A stretch of DNA of 64,000 nucleotides from Scopulibacillus darangshiensis (GTDB lineage Bacteria; Bacillota; Bacilli; Bacillales; Sporolactobacillaceae): NCBI RefSeq assembly GCF_004341035.1, contig NZ_SLXK01000013.1:37070-101069 (forward strand). Reading direction: 5' to 3'. The position numbers and the translations under genes were made by a program. This document shows positions 16,864-26,460 of the stretch, in pieces (the first letter of the stretch is position 1; each line of letters begins with the position of its first letter). The notes beneath the pieces are model-generated. The model did not search any database and was not told where the DNA came from. It saw nothing but the letters and a program-made list of their open reading frames with translations.

Positions 16864-18294
16864 CTAATAAGCCTTCGCCCAATACACAAGATGTTTTGAT
16901 CGCTTGCCGCAGCACACACATTCCTCGGATAGCTCTTCCTGTTCAAAAGGCATGCATCTAGACGTCGCGCCTGTTTCTTCTTTAATCCGATCTTCACACG
17001 CCTCACCGCCGCACCACATCGCTTTTATAAAACCTTGGTCTGTGTCAAGAATCTCTTTAAATTCCGATAAATTTAGTGCCTTAGCCGTTTTCTTTTCTCG
17101 ACTTTTGGCGGCTCTTTGGTACATGTCATTTTGAATCGCGGTGAGCGTTTCTTTAATTTTGATTTCCAATTCATTGATCAGCACTGTAAGTTTCTCGCCA
17201 GTATCACGCCTGACTAGCACGACTTGTTTATTTCCAATGTCCCGAGGACCAACTTCTAGCCGCAGCGGGATGCCCTTCATTTCATATTCATTGAACTTCC
17301 AGCCAGGCATCTTATCACTGGCATCAATCCCTGTCCGAACAACATCAGAAAGTCTGTTTTTCAAATCATGCGCAAAATCCAACACGCCTTCTTTATGCTG
17401 GGCAATTGGGACGATCATAACTTGGGTTGGAGCAATTTTTGGAGGAATAAAGAGTCCCCTGTCATCACCATGAACCATAATCATGGCACCGATGATACGG
17501 GTTGTAAATCCCCATGATGTTTGCTGGACATGCTGCAGCTGTCCTTCCCTATTCGTGAATTCAATGCCAAGGGCTTTGGCGAAACCGTCGCCCAAATGAT
17601 GGGACGTGCCCGCCTGCAGGGCTTTACCATCATGCATAAGGCTTTCAATGGTGTAGGTGTATTTTGCCCCGGCGAACTTTTCCTTCTCTGTCTTTTGACC
17701 TTTTACGACAGGAACGGCTAACACGTCCTCACAAAGTGACGCATAGACATTCAGCATTCTCACCGTTTCGTCATGAGCCTCTTCGTCGGTTTCATGACAC
17801 GTATGTCCCTCTTGCCATAGAAATTCTAACGTTCTGAGAAAAGGCCGCGTTGTTTTTTCCCATCTGACAACATTTGCCCATTGATTATAAAGCTTTGGCA
17901 GGTCGCGATAGGAGTGGATAATATTCTTATAATGCTCTCCAAACAGAACCTCAGACGTTGGCCGCACGCATAATCGTTCAGTCAGTTCCTCTTCACCGCC
18001 ATGAGTGACCCAGGCGACTTCCGGAGCAAAGCCTTGAATATGATCTTTCTCCTTTTGCAGCAAACTCTCCGGAATAAATAACGGCATATAGACATTTTCA
18101 TGACCTGTCTCTTTAATTTTGCTGTCTAATGCATTTTTGATATTTTCCCAAATCGCAAAACCATAAGGACGCATGATCATACAGCCGCGCACACTTGAGT
18201 AATCGATAAGCTCTGCTTTTGTTACAACATCTGTATACCACTGCGCAAAATCATCGTCCATGCTGGTAATTTTCTCTACAAAGTCCTTTGCCAT
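16864..18294 (-). CDS. proS: Prolyl-tRNA synthetase, archaeal/eukaryote-type
   Basis: 476 residues, the short ProS type without the large bacterial editing insertion. Class II motifs are visible: [17 protein letters not shown] (motif 1 region), [22 protein letters not shown] (motif 2) and [15 protein letters not shown] (motif 3), then an anticodon-binding domain and a C-terminal zinc-binding-like segment with CGGEACE and ECVCCGK. It charges tRNA-Pro. In Bacilli this type usually coexists with the long bacterial ProS, so it may be a second copy. A T-box leader lies upstream. Confidence 0.92.
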   Translation of the reverse strand: MAKDFVEKITSMDDDFAQWYTDVVTKAELIDYSSVRGCMIMRPYGFAIWENIKNALDSKIKETGHENVYMPLFIPESLLQKEKDHIQGFAPEVAWVTHGGEEELTERLCVRPTSEVLFGEHYKNIIHSYRDLPKLYNQWANVVRWEKTTRPFLRTLEFLWQEGHTCHETDEEAHDETVRMLNVYASLCEDVLAVPVVKGQKTEKEKFAGAKYTYTIESLMHDGKALQAGTSHHLGDGFAKALGIEFTNREGQLQHVQQTSWGFTTRIIGAMIMVHGDDRGLFIPPKIAPTQVMIVPIAQHKEGVLDFAHDLKNRLSDVVRTGIDASDKMPGWKFNEYEMKGIPLRLEVGPRDIGNKQVVLVRRDTGEKLTVLINELEIKIKETLTAIQNDMYQRAAKSREKKTAKALNLSEFKEILDTDQGFIKAMWCGGEACEDRIKEETGATSRCMPFEQEELSEECVCCGKRSKHLVYWAKAY

Positions 18295-18302
18295 AATGCC
18301 AC

Positions 18303-18560
18303 CTCTTTAAGTTTTTGGTTAGAAAAACAAAAATGCCATGCTTTGATCTAGGGACCCATCATGGTGGTACCACCCTAATTTAAAGCACAGCTTTACACTC
18401 TAGATTGATAACGGTATGAAACCGCTGTATTGTCAGCTAATACAGAACTCATAGGCAGGTTCATATGAACGATCCATAGGAAGTTTCAGCACATCCTTCC
18501 CTCTCTAAAAAAGACCCATTCACATTACTAATCCTAATCTCCGTTTTTTATCCATTTTCT
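18303..18560 (-). promoter_or_regulatory. T-box leader of proS
   Basis: The T-box antiterminator core AGGGTGGTACCACC is read on the minus strand at 18363-18376. Flanking TGTGCTTTAAATTAGGG can instead pair with CCCTAGATCAAAGCA to form the terminator followed by TTTTTGTTTTT. Upstream, Stem I has the pattern UGAA-CCU-GCCUAUGAG, with CCU (a proline codon) at 18457-18459 in the specifier position, aligned to the same position in the argS leader. Uncharged tRNA-Pro would bind and allow read-through into proS. Confidence 0.88.
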
Positions 18561-18619
18561 TTATTTTAGAGACTTTCTATAACAAAGGCAATATTAAATT
18601 TACCTTCAAAATCATTTAT

Positions 18620-18724
18620 TTAGCATCGAGCTACCACTTTTTTAACAAAAGATAAAATGGCTATAGTGAAAAATACATAGTGTGCCTTACCATTCGGCGT
18701 AATGGGTTTATTTTCTGAAACCAT
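18620..18724 (-). CDS. Small ORF of 34 residues with one hydrophobic segment
   Basis: The ATG at 18722-18724 follows GAGGAGAAAAG, a strong ribosome binding site. The peptide has a polar start SENKPITPNGKAHY and a hydrophobic helix VFFTIAILSFVKKVV. The quality of the start site suggests a real small membrane protein. I do not recognise a family. Confidence 0.45.
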   Translation of the reverse strand: MVSENKPITPNGKAHYVFFTIAILSFVKKVVARC

Positions 18725-18918
18725 CTTTTCTCCTCACCAATCTGCTATAGAGGATATTCGAAGAGTCTGTCTATACAGGTCACGATAAATGGTATCTTCA
18801 AAAGAACTTAGAGATGAAAAGCAAATCAAACTAAAGGGGTCAGGAAGAGAAGTAAGATAGGATTTTAAAAAGCTGACTTTTAAGGGGACAAACCAGGTTT
18901 ATTAATAAATGGCTTCCA

Positions 18919-19989
18919 CTAGCCCGTTTCCATTTCTGATTCTTCCGCAAGACGGACGATGGTTGAAAACCCTTTGCTCCAAGTTGTATCAAACGGGACA
19001 TTGTAATCCTTGCACATTTGCTTAATGTGTTCCATCCCGACATGTCCAGAAACAGCGAGCAAAAAGATCACCATATCTGATTTACGGACTAATGCCTCAA
19101 GCCGTGTCAGGTTGTCTTTTGCATCTGCCCAAAGCATTTCTCCACCGCGCTGGTTCACTGCAAATTTATAAAGATTTTTCTTTGGTTCATTGCCAATAAT
19201 TAATACAGTCTTACCAACTAGTGTCTGTTCAACATCTTCTTTTTCTTCTTTGCTCTCCTTTTTATGAGCGGAAGAGGCTTTTTTTACATTAGGCTCTTCT
19301 CTTTCTTCAATATGGTGTGTCCATAACACCTTTGCAAGATTAGGCATTCCTTTTGGGAAAGCAATATCAACCAAAGAACCTTCCTCTAATTTGTGGTCAA
19401 AGACATCATCCTCGTCTAAAACAACTGTATGTAGGTTCTCGTCAAAGCGGATGTATTCTCCTGTCTCTTCACTTTTGTCAACCACCAATCTGCCTGCTTC
19501 CTTTTTGATCGGACAATAATTGTATTGGATACGGTCGGGCTGTTCACTCCCGTCTGTCTTTTTTGCTATCTCATATTTAAAGCGCTTTAAATTCCGGGTA
19601 TTGGCTTCAATGAGTGTTGCGTAAACCATATCACCATGGTCCAACCCTAACGACCGAACAATTCCCTCAGGAACAAACCCGTCTATCTCAGGAATAAAGC
19701 CGCCTCTTATTTTACGTTCAAACCGATACATAGAACGTCCATTATGATTGCTATTCACATTAGGTTTGTTTGTACCCTCTAAAGGAGGATCCTCTTCAAA
19801 ATCAACAACATCCGCTTTATTCCCGATATTGTTGTCTCTTTTAAAATAATAAAGATCTTCAATTGATGCTAATATAGCAAGCTGTTTCTCAATCAGTTTT
19901 CTCTTAACTTCCATATTATCGAGGCTTATGTTGTTAATCCCTTCTAGCATATCGTTTTTTAAGGATTCAATCATTTTAGATTCCAACAA
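18919..19989 (-). CDS. DUF2325-domain protein next to the CRISPR array
   Basis: About 356 residues. The C-terminal 90 residues (VLIIGNEPKKNLYKF, LVRKSDMVIFLLAVSGHVGMEHIKQMC) form the DUF2325 domain, a Rossmann-like fold of unknown function. The middle (RKIRGGFIPEIDGFVPEGIVRSLGLDHGDMVYA) looks like a small beta-rich domain; a Lys/Glu-rich linker at about 240-260 separates them. I chose the TTG at 19987-19989, which follows GGGAGGGGTG; an ATG at 20031 gives a longer form. It lies 350 bases from the trailer end of the CRISPR array, on the same strand as the cas genes. A link to CRISPR is only positional. Confidence 0.8.
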   Translation of the reverse strand: MLESKMIESLKNDMLEGINNISLDNMEVKRKLIEKQLAILASIEDLYYFKRDNNIGNKADVVDFEEDPPLEGTNKPNVNSNHNGRSMYRFERKIRGGFIPEIDGFVPEGIVRSLGLDHGDMVYATLIEANTRNLKRFKYEIAKKTDGSEQPDRIQYNYCPIKKEAGRLVVDKSEETGEYIRFDENLHTVVLDEDDVFDHKLEEGSLVDIAFPKGMPNLAKVLWTHHIEEREEPNVKKASSAHKKESKEEKEDVEQTLVGKTVLIIGNEPKKNLYKFAVNQRGGEMLWADAKDNLTRLEALVRKSDMVIFLLAVSGHVGMEHIKQMCKDYNVPFDTTWSKGFSTIVRLAEESEMETG

Positions 19990-20031
19990 ATTGATCACCC
20001 CTCCCATGCTTAAATGAATTCTATTATTCAA

Positions 20032-20335
20032 AAAAATTATATTGCCTTTTTACTATCATAACATGAAATAAGTTGATGGAAATCAAATTAATTACAAAAA
20101 GGTGACCAAAAATAACCGGCACTAAACGACAAAGTGAATATGGGTTGAAGGCATTACACTAAAAGGCCGTCATTTTTCGGATAAAGGACGTTTACATTGG
20201 GTTAAACTTTGATTCTAAGACATTTACAATCCATGTTAGCACTAAAGAGTGAAGTCCCCTCAACCCAACTGATGGGATAACGAATTCTCGAGGAGGGCGA
20301 CATATGGCTACTTGACAAAGAAAAAATTTATATTA
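20032..20335. other. Intergenic region between the DUF2325 gene and the array trailer end
   Basis: AT-rich, no convincing gene. AGGAGGGCGACATATGG at about 20291-20307 looks like a ribosome binding site and ATG but leads only to TAC TTG ACA after ATGGC and then into the array. The array's non-leader end lies at the right border. Nothing else is recognised. Confidence 0.3.
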
Positions 20336-21556
20336 ATTTCAATCCACGCACTCATAAAGAGTGTGACAAAACAGATTTTCAAATACGATATGCCCACGTA
20401 TTTCAATCCACGCACTCACAGGGAGTGCGACAATATCCCATCAGACATTGATGCTGATAATGGACCATTTCAATCCACGCACTCACAGGGAGTGCGACGG
20501 TCAAGGACTGGACGGAAGATGATTGCTACTGGATTTCAATCCACGCACTCACAGGGAGTGCGACGCGACCCTCTGGACCAGCTTCACCAACACCAATAAC
20601 AATTTCAATCCACGCACTCACAGGGAGTGCGACCTTAACCAAGCCTTAACCACAAACAAGAATGATAAATTTCAATCCACGCACTCACAGGGAGTGCGAC
20701 GAGGACCTATAAAAACGCAAGAGGATGTTGCAAAATTTCAATCCACGCACTCACAGGGAGTGCGACACCGATAACGGTTAAAAAAGGGAGAGGTTAAAAT
20801 ATTTCAATCCACGCACTCACAGGGAGTGCGACTCGATACGCTTTTCCTTTTTCGCGCCGTAGTGTATTTCAATCCACGCACTCACAGGGAGTGCGACGCC
20901 CTTTGATCCCCTCATTATGCAACAATATTTCAATTTCAATCCACGCACTCACAGGGAGTGCGACTCATGAGACAAAGAAAGAGATTAGACGGCTTAGAAT
21001 TTCAATCCACGCACTCACAGGGAGTGCGACGAAAACCGTTATTCAAGACGAAGGTCATTTTACATTTCAATCCACGCACTCACAGGGAGTGCGACGGCAA
21101 TTTCGTCAACAATAGCCGTCGATTCAACCATTTCAATCCACGCACTCACAGGGAGTGCGACTGATACTCCCGATCAACAATCATCTTTAGAAATATTTCA
21201 ATCCACGCACTCACAGGGAGTGCGACTTAGGCATCTTGCGGATTATCATGGTATAATAAAATTTCAATCCACGCACTCACAGGGAGTGCGACCCGGGTGA
21301 TCGGCAGGGACATAAAATTCAAAGGAGATTTCAATCCACGCACTCACAGGGAGTGCGACGTTCAACATGGGTCTTTAATATTCCTCGTTAGTTATTTCAA
21401 TCCACGCACTCACAGGGAGTGCGACATAAGATCTCCTTACATCCGTATTGAGCGCATTATTTCAATCCACGCACTCACAGGGAGTGCGACAAGTCTACTG
21501 GTATGGACGCCGCTGCCACTGAACATTTCAATCCACGCACTCACAGGGAGTGCGAC
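20336..21556 (-). CRISPR. Type I-C CRISPR array, 19 repeats and 18 spacers
   Basis: Thirty-two-base repeats start at 20336, 20400, 20467, 20533, 20602, 20669, 20735, 20801, 20866, 20933, 20999, 21064, 21130, 21195, 21261, 21328, 21394, 21459 and 21525. In the transcribed (minus) sense each begins GTCGCACTCCC, has an inner inverted repeat GCACTC/GAGTGC and ends GTGGATTGAAAT, the classic I-C repeat with a 3' ATTGAAA handle. Spacers are 32-37 bases. Eighteen repeats are identical. The one at 20336 differs in several bases (CATAAAGAGTGTGAC), as expected at the old, leader-distal end. So the array is transcribed from the leader at 21557-21714, on the cas strand. Confidence 0.98.
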
Positions 21557-21714
21557 AGCGGATTTTTAGTAAAAACCCGCTATTTGGATAAATTTATCGC
21601 AAATTTTATCCACAATTTTACATATACTATATAATTTATGTTGTAAGTTGGTATTAAAACAACGTTTTTTGGGTGCGAATCTCCCTAGTATTTCATGTGC
21701 ACTTTACATTCGCA
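21557..21714 (-). promoter_or_regulatory. CRISPR leader between cas2 and the array
   Basis: The 158 bases between the cas2 stop and the first repeat are AT-rich. The cas2-proximal part contains AGTGCGAATGTAAAGTGCAC and GGGAGATTCGCACC, a block that resembles other type I-C leaders as I recall them. GTGCGAA and TTCGCAC are inverted repeats. TATAGTATATG and TATATAATT stretches could supply the -10 of the array promoter. AGCGGGTTTTTACTAAAAATCCGCT next to the first repeat is a further inverted repeat. Confidence 0.75.
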
Positions 21715-22005
21715 CTAGATAAATAATGTTCCTTCTAAATCGAATGTATCCTTTACTCCTATGTGTTCAACTTTTGTTTGATAATTATCACCTAATCGAT
21801 AGATTCTCAAACTATCTTGCTCTTCATTAATGGTTTCAACTAATTTGTACTTTAACTGTCTCAGTTTCGTTGAATCCACCACACATTCGAAAACAGAATT
21901 TTGCACTCTGATGCCATAGTCTTGGCATAATTTCGAAACCTTCCTTAACCTTTTCCGGCCCGCTGCATCTATTGTACTGACATCGTAGGTAATAACAACT
22001 AACAT
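21715..22005 (-). CDS. cas2: CRISPR-associated endonuclease Cas2, type I-C
   Basis: 96 residues. The ferredoxin-like start VITYDVSTIDAAGRKRL contains the conserved Asp of YDV; SVFECVVDSTKL and DSLRIYRLG follow the family. With Cas1 it forms the spacer integrase complex. It is the last cas gene; nine bases separate it from cas1. Confidence 0.95.
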   Translation of the reverse strand: MLVVITYDVSTIDAAGRKRLRKVSKLCQDYGIRVQNSVFECVVDSTKLRQLKYKLVETINEEQDSLRIYRLGDNYQTKVEHIGVKDTFDLEGTLFI

Positions 22006-22014
22006 CGTAATCCC

Positions 22015-23046
22015 TTACTTCCATAAGAATGGTGGATACTCATCTAGATCACCTCGAAGAAATCTCGCTAATAACATGGATTGAACATGAGGAACAAGCC
22101 CCCACGGGATTTTTTCACCCAAAAAAGGGTGAGTAATCTTTTCCTGTTTTTTCTCTTGCCATGCTTTTAAAAATTTCTTGCGGGCTTCTTCACTCATAAT
22201 AACGGCCCCGTTTTCCTTGGTTACAAAATCACTCTTGTTTACAACCTTCTTATTTATTAGTGATAGCACAAACCGATCTGCATATACACCCCTTAGCTCT
22301 TCCATTAAGTCCAAAGCCAAAGAAACTCTACCTGGTCTATCCCTATGCAAAAAGCCAACATAAGCATCTAAGCCGATCCCCTCCAATGCTGCTGCTACAT
22401 CATTCGCCAAAAGCGTATAAGCAAAAGATAACATAGCATTCACATTGTCTAAAGGGGGCCTTCGATTTCTTTCTTTAAAAAAGAAATCTTCCTTTTGCTG
22501 CAGGATCATCTGATCAAAAACTTTATTATAAAGAATAGCCGCCTGCCCTTCATATCCTCTTAATAAACCTAAATCAGTCACATTTCTAACCTTTAATATT
22601 GTCTCAGAAAGACTTTTAGAAACGTCCTTAAACATAGCTACATCTATTCTTAATGAATAGTCTCTGGTCATACGTTCTAGGATCCATTTATTATTATAGA
22701 CTTTTCCAATGATGAAATTCTTAGCTATTGCCGTACTAAGTTCTTCATTATCAGAAATACGGTACTGCACTTTTCTTAAAACAACATTCCCTCTGCTCTC
22801 TCCTATTACTCTTGCCAAAAAACGGCCATTTTTAGTTAAAAAAACTAATGAGATATTTTTTTCAGCGCAAGCCCCCATTAAAGAGGGGCTTGCACCGCTA
22901 TAGCCAAATGTATAAATTGCTTCCAAATTGTGCAATGGAACTCTTCCGATGCGCTCTTCTTCTTTTTTTACCACAATATTTTCGCCGTTTAACGTTAAAT
23001 AAACATCTGGACTAGTAATAAATAAGCTGTTTAATAACTTTTTCAT
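22015..23046 (-). CDS. cas1: CRISPR-associated endonuclease Cas1, type I-C
   Basis: 343 residues, full length for I-C Cas1. The N-terminal beta domain starts LLNSLFITSPDVYLTLNGENIVV. The catalytic residues of the integrase are visible as the Glu in LRGYEGQAA, the His in YVGFLHRDRPG and the Asp in LALDLMEELR. It integrates new spacers at the leader end together with Cas2, and in type I-C with Cas4. It overlaps cas4 by four bases. Confidence 0.96.
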   Translation of the reverse strand: MKKLLNSLFITSPDVYLTLNGENIVVKKEEERIGRVPLHNLEAIYTFGYSGASPSLMGACAEKNISLVFLTKNGRFLARVIGESRGNVVLRKVQYRISDNEELSTAIAKNFIIGKVYNNKWILERMTRDYSLRIDVAMFKDVSKSLSETILKVRNVTDLGLLRGYEGQAAILYNKVFDQMILQQKEDFFFKERNRRPPLDNVNAMLSFAYTLLANDVAAALEGIGLDAYVGFLHRDRPGRVSLALDLMEELRGVYADRFVLSLINKKVVNKSDFVTKENGAVIMSEEARKKFLKAWQEKKQEKITHPFLGEKIPWGLVPHVQSMLLARFLRGDLDEYPPFLWK

Positions 23047-23702
23047 TCTTTAATTTTCCTTTCGATATAGCTATTAACCGTCTGCTTATTCATAAGTTCT
23101 GGCAAACAAATATTCTGTAGCGAGCAATTTTTACAGAAGGGGCCTGTTTTTACCTTTGGCGTATGATTATTATTAAAATAATGATGCATTTCCCGAAAAA
23201 TTTGCTTTACTCTTGTTTTGTTCTCGTCAGTAATAGGGATCTCAACCCGATGCTTAATTTCATTGTAATAAATAAACCCAGTTGATACCTCACAAAGCAG
23301 CATTTCTTCCAGACACATTGCCTGCGCAGTTAATTGTAGAACATCAGAATAATCCTTTTTTGGCTTTCCTCTTTTGTATTCTACAGGAACGGGAATATAG
23401 TTTTCGGGTGAATGATTTAAAGGTACACCCCTATTATCCTGGATGAATTCAACAACATCGCATACACCTGTTGCCCCCAGCTCCCTTGATCTAATTGGCA
23501 GTGCCCGCACAATCACTTTGTTTTTACGCTTTTCTTTAATAAAAGGTTGATCTGCTTTCCTATGCAGGTGCTGTCCTTCTACTGTTCTGACATTCTCTTC
23601 CCACTGTTGTTCAATGTGAATTAATGCCCACTGACGCTTGCAAAATTGAAAATGTTGAATGCCTGACAGCATTAAGTAATCATCTTCATTATTGTCCGTC
23701 AT
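23043..23702 (-). CDS. cas4: CRISPR-associated exonuclease Cas4
   Basis: 219 residues. RecB-type nuclease motifs: HRKAD (His), CDVVEFI (Asp) and PVEYKRGKPK (Glu-x-Lys). The iron-sulfur cysteines are one in FQFCKRQWAL and three in FCKNCSLQNIC near the C-terminus. In type I-C, Cas4 trims prespacers and selects those with the right PAM before integration. The start overlaps the end of cas7 by 14 bases. Confidence 0.95.
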   Translation of the reverse strand: MTDNNEDDYLMLSGIQHFQFCKRQWALIHIEQQWEENVRTVEGQHLHRKADQPFIKEKRKNKVIVRALPIRSRELGATGVCDVVEFIQDNRGVPLNHSPENYIPVPVEYKRGKPKKDYSDVLQLTAQAMCLEEMLLCEVSTGFIYYNEIKHRVEIPITDENKTRVKQIFREMHHYFNNNHTPKVKTGPFCKNCSLQNICLPELMNKQTVNSYIERKIKE

Positions 23703-24531
23703 AGACTTTTGCAGGAAGACCCTGTAATTCTTCTAATCTTACGTCAAGGTCTTCAATGGATTTCAGTTCAGTTGTTTGCAAATCCAACTTTAAAGCACGA
23801 TGGACTTTTGCAGAAGAATATTGGCCTAATTTTGAATTGTGCTCCCACCAGATGACTTTATGGACTCCCATACTACCATCAGGTCGTGCAGAAGAGGCAT
23901 CGTTTTCAAATAAAGTAATAAGAGCCTGCTTTATTTTCTCGGCATCTTCATTTGTAAATCCCGTCTTCTCAGCAAGTTGTGTGTTAATGCTTCCATAAAA
24001 TACGTAGACTCCAAAATCAACTCTATGCTTCATCCCCATGGTATCGGAACCCTTTTTATCCGATGTCGTTGAGTTAACACTTTTCGTTATTTGCACACTT
24101 GAAATATCAATAGGGTGAAGGCTTACAGCCGGATGAATGGAGACAGGCCCGCGAATACCCACCGACAAAGTATCACCTTTAAAGGCAAAGACTTGTCCAA
24201 AGCTTCTTACATCTGTCCAAGTTTGACAAGCTATATCCATAAATAGCTCACTATTTTTACCTTTGTCAGCCTTCTTTAATTCTTCTTTTGCGTCAGCACG
24301 TTCCTTTAGGCTCTTAAAACTATCATTCTTCCTTTCATCAGACTGAACAAAAATAGATTCTCCGGCATCTTGTAAGCGGTTTCGAATTTTACGTTTTAGG
24401 CCAACATCTGACACTTCACCGTAACCATCATAATTTTGTCTTGGGCGGTTTCCGTTTAATGGATCTCCATTCGGGTTTGCGTTCTTGACAGAAAACACAA
24501 CAGCAAAGTCAATTTTATTTTCTAATGACAT
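23689..24531 (-). CDS. cas7: Cas7, type I-C (Csd2) backbone protein
   Basis: 280 residues, the usual Csd2 length. The opening FAVVFSVKNANPNGDPLNGN is the Cas7 signature. RSFGQVFAF and GIRGPVSIHPAVSLHP belong to the RRM core. It forms the crRNA-binding filament of the Cascade complex. The ribosome binding site is AAAGGAGTG; it starts 16 bases after cas8c. Confidence 0.96.
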   Translation of the reverse strand: MSLENKIDFAVVFSVKNANPNGDPLNGNRPRQNYDGYGEVSDVGLKRKIRNRLQDAGESIFVQSDERKNDSFKSLKERADAKEELKKADKGKNSELFMDIACQTWTDVRSFGQVFAFKGDTLSVGIRGPVSIHPAVSLHPIDISSVQITKSVNSTTSDKKGSDTMGMKHRVDFGVYVFYGSINTQLAEKTGFTNEDAEKIKQALITLFENDASSARPDGSMGVHKVIWWEHNSKLGQYSSAKVHRALKLDLQTTELKSIEDLDVRLEELQGLPAKVYDGQ

Positions 24532-24546
24532 TCATCATCACTCCTT

Positions 24547-26460
24547 TTAATTAGTTTGTAATGTTTCATTTTCCTTTCCTTTTTTACTTCTATATAGATC
24601 ATGTCGTTGACTGTAAAAACCTAATAAGTATACACCGCTGAGCGGTCTGTTATTAAAATCTTCAATATCCATTTGTGAAGCTACTTCATCAATGATTCGA
24701 TTGTAATAAAGAACTTTATCCCCTAATTTTGCTTGATATGGTTGCAGGTTAGTCTGGATGATCTGCCAGGTTCGAGCAGGATGCTTGGAAAAAGCATTCA
24801 TATAACGAATGGCATTCGTCGCTCGTTTCTCATCTGCAGCTAGCGCTCTCTTTTCCAATACATCAGCAAGGGCCAAAAGTCGGCCAAATAAATAATCTCT
24901 GTTTCGGTTGTTTACATCTAGCGGCACAGCATATTCCTCCATTTCGTAATGTTTTTTTAGCAAGGCGCAAGTAATGCTTAACGTTTTCCTCCATTCCCAA
25001 TCTTCCATTGACACAGGATTAGAAGCCCGATGGACAGCACTCCGAACAATGTCTAAGGGGATTCTTTGTCCATCAACAACGCAAGGAAGCATGCGTTCCA
25101 TTAAGCCTTTTACAATCTTGTCACTGGCATGGGTGCCATATGCTGCCATCGCAATGTCTTTTGTTGCGGGAGCTCCATAAAAACGAAGAACCTTTTTATT
25201 TTCATCTTTCTTGTATTCGTGAAGCCAGTTGCATGTATCATGCCAAGATTTAATTCTGTTTAGGTATTCCTCTTTATCAATGTTTCGATAGTACATAACT
25301 GATAAACGTCCGGGTGTAGCAGCGTCAAGAATTAATATCATTACCTTTGATTTATAACTTAAATCTGTTTTATAACCAGCTATAGCCTTATTGAATGCTT
25401 CAGCAAATACTTCATGTGTTGCGTCGCCATTCTGTCCAATCTCATTTGTGTCATGCAACCCAATTTCTTCTTGTATAAAACTGAGTAAATCATCCTCTGG
25501 AGAAGGAACAGTAGGCTCCGTATTCCCCCATACTAAAAACACACGCCCATCAATTACTTTTCCCTGCTTAAGGATTAACCATTTCAAGGCATTGTGGGCT
25601 TTTTGGGAAACGTCATAACTAATATTTGCCACTGAATTTGAATCCCTGAACCGTCCCCTGTATGTGTAGCCACTCTTATCGTTTGCAGAAATTAATTTAG
25701 TCTTATCCCCTTGATACCTAATATTACTTGTATGTTTATTAGTTTTCGGATTGTCTTTACTAGTTACGTAACAAATATCATTTTCTCGCAAATTTTCCTT
25801 ATAGAAGGCAATGAAAGAGTTATAAATCGACTCATCTTTCCAAATCTTAGTATGGACTTTTTTGATGGTATGAACGTCAAATCTGATAAAAACTTTATCT
25901 TGAGTTCCACTTAAAACCTTAAAAATAAGGGGTTTTTCACCGTAAAGATCTTTTTCTCTTTTAGTCCATTTATTAATTAATTGATTTCTTTCATCCAATA
26001 AAAGGACTTTTGATTTCACAAGATCCTTAGTCATCGTGCTTTTTAACAAATATTTATAAATTGCTTCAATTCTTGGATGGGAATGTTTTGAATGACACCA
26101 TTTCCCCAATTGTTCCATATATGCAATATGTAAGGACGAGCTTTTTGGATCACCTCCAAATTCAACAAAATCCCCTGCAACATAAAACAAATTATCATGT
26201 AGAGGGCGTGGTACAGCGGAATTCCCTCTACTAATAGAAGCCTCTGTACATGGGATAATCGTCGTTGCATCCTGTTTATCCACCACTTTCGCTGAATAGA
26301 AATTTCCTTCTTTATCAACAACGACCTCGATCTGTGCATTTTGAGTTGTATGGGAAACAGGCAACAGTGTAAACTCCTGATCACCCCTTCCTTTTTCAAT
26401 CACTCCAATTTTGCTAGTATTATTCTCATACGTTTCAAATAGATCTCGTAGCCACCCCAT
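24547..26460 (-). CDS. cas8c: Cas8c, type I-C (Csd1) large subunit
   Basis: 637 residues. The start GWLRDLFETYENN and the central VANISYDVSQKAHNALKWLI and VFLVWGNTEPTVPSPEDD are Csd1 patterns. It recognises the PAM and starts R-loop formation; in type I-C an internal start can also yield a small Cas11c subunit from the 3' end of this gene. Its start abuts the stop of cas5 (no gap). Confidence 0.95.
   Translation of the reverse strand: MGWLRDLFETYENNTSKIGVIEKGRGDQEFTLLPVSHTTQNAQIEVVVDKEGNFYSAKVVDKQDATTIIPCTEASISRGNSAVPRPLHDNLFYVAGDFVEFGGDPKSSSLHIAYMEQLGKWCHSKHSHPRIEAIYKYLLKSTMTKDLVKSKVLLLDERNQLINKWTKREKDLYGEKPLIFKVLSGTQDKVFIRFDVHTIKKVHTKIWKDESIYNSFIAFYKENLRENDICYVTSKDNPKTNKHTSNIRYQGDKTKLISANDKSGYTYRGRFRDSNSVANISYDVSQKAHNALKWLILKQGKVIDGRVFLVWGNTEPTVPSPEDDLLSFIQEEIGLHDTNEIGQNGDATHEVFAEAFNKAIAGYKTDLSYKSKVMILILDAATPGRLSVMYYRNIDKEEYLNRIKSWHDTCNWLHEYKKDENKKVLRFYGAPATKDIAMAAYGTHASDKIVKGLMERMLPCVVDGQRIPLDIVRSAVHRASNPVSMEDWEWRKTLSITCALLKKHYEMEEYAVPLDVNNRNRDYLFGRLLALADVLEKRALAADEKRATNAIRYMNAFSKHPARTWQIIQTNLQPYQAKLGDKVLYYNRIIDEVASQMDIEDFNNRPLSGVYLLGFYSQRHDLYRSKKGKENETLQTN

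Noticed and set aside
20336..21556. Array transcribed on the plus strand
   Set aside because: The repeat in the minus sense ends GTGGATTGAAAT, the degenerate repeat is at the 20336 end and the leader is next to cas2, all of which give minus-strand transcription.
20312..21569. Plus-strand ORFs across the CRISPR array (repeated peptides such as FQSTHSQGVRR)
   Set aside because: They are translations of the repeats. The period matches the repeat-spacer unit and no ribosome binding sites exist.
26043..26399. ORF inside cas8c in another frame
   Set aside because: It is a shadow of cas8c; it shows no family pattern and no separate ribosome binding site.
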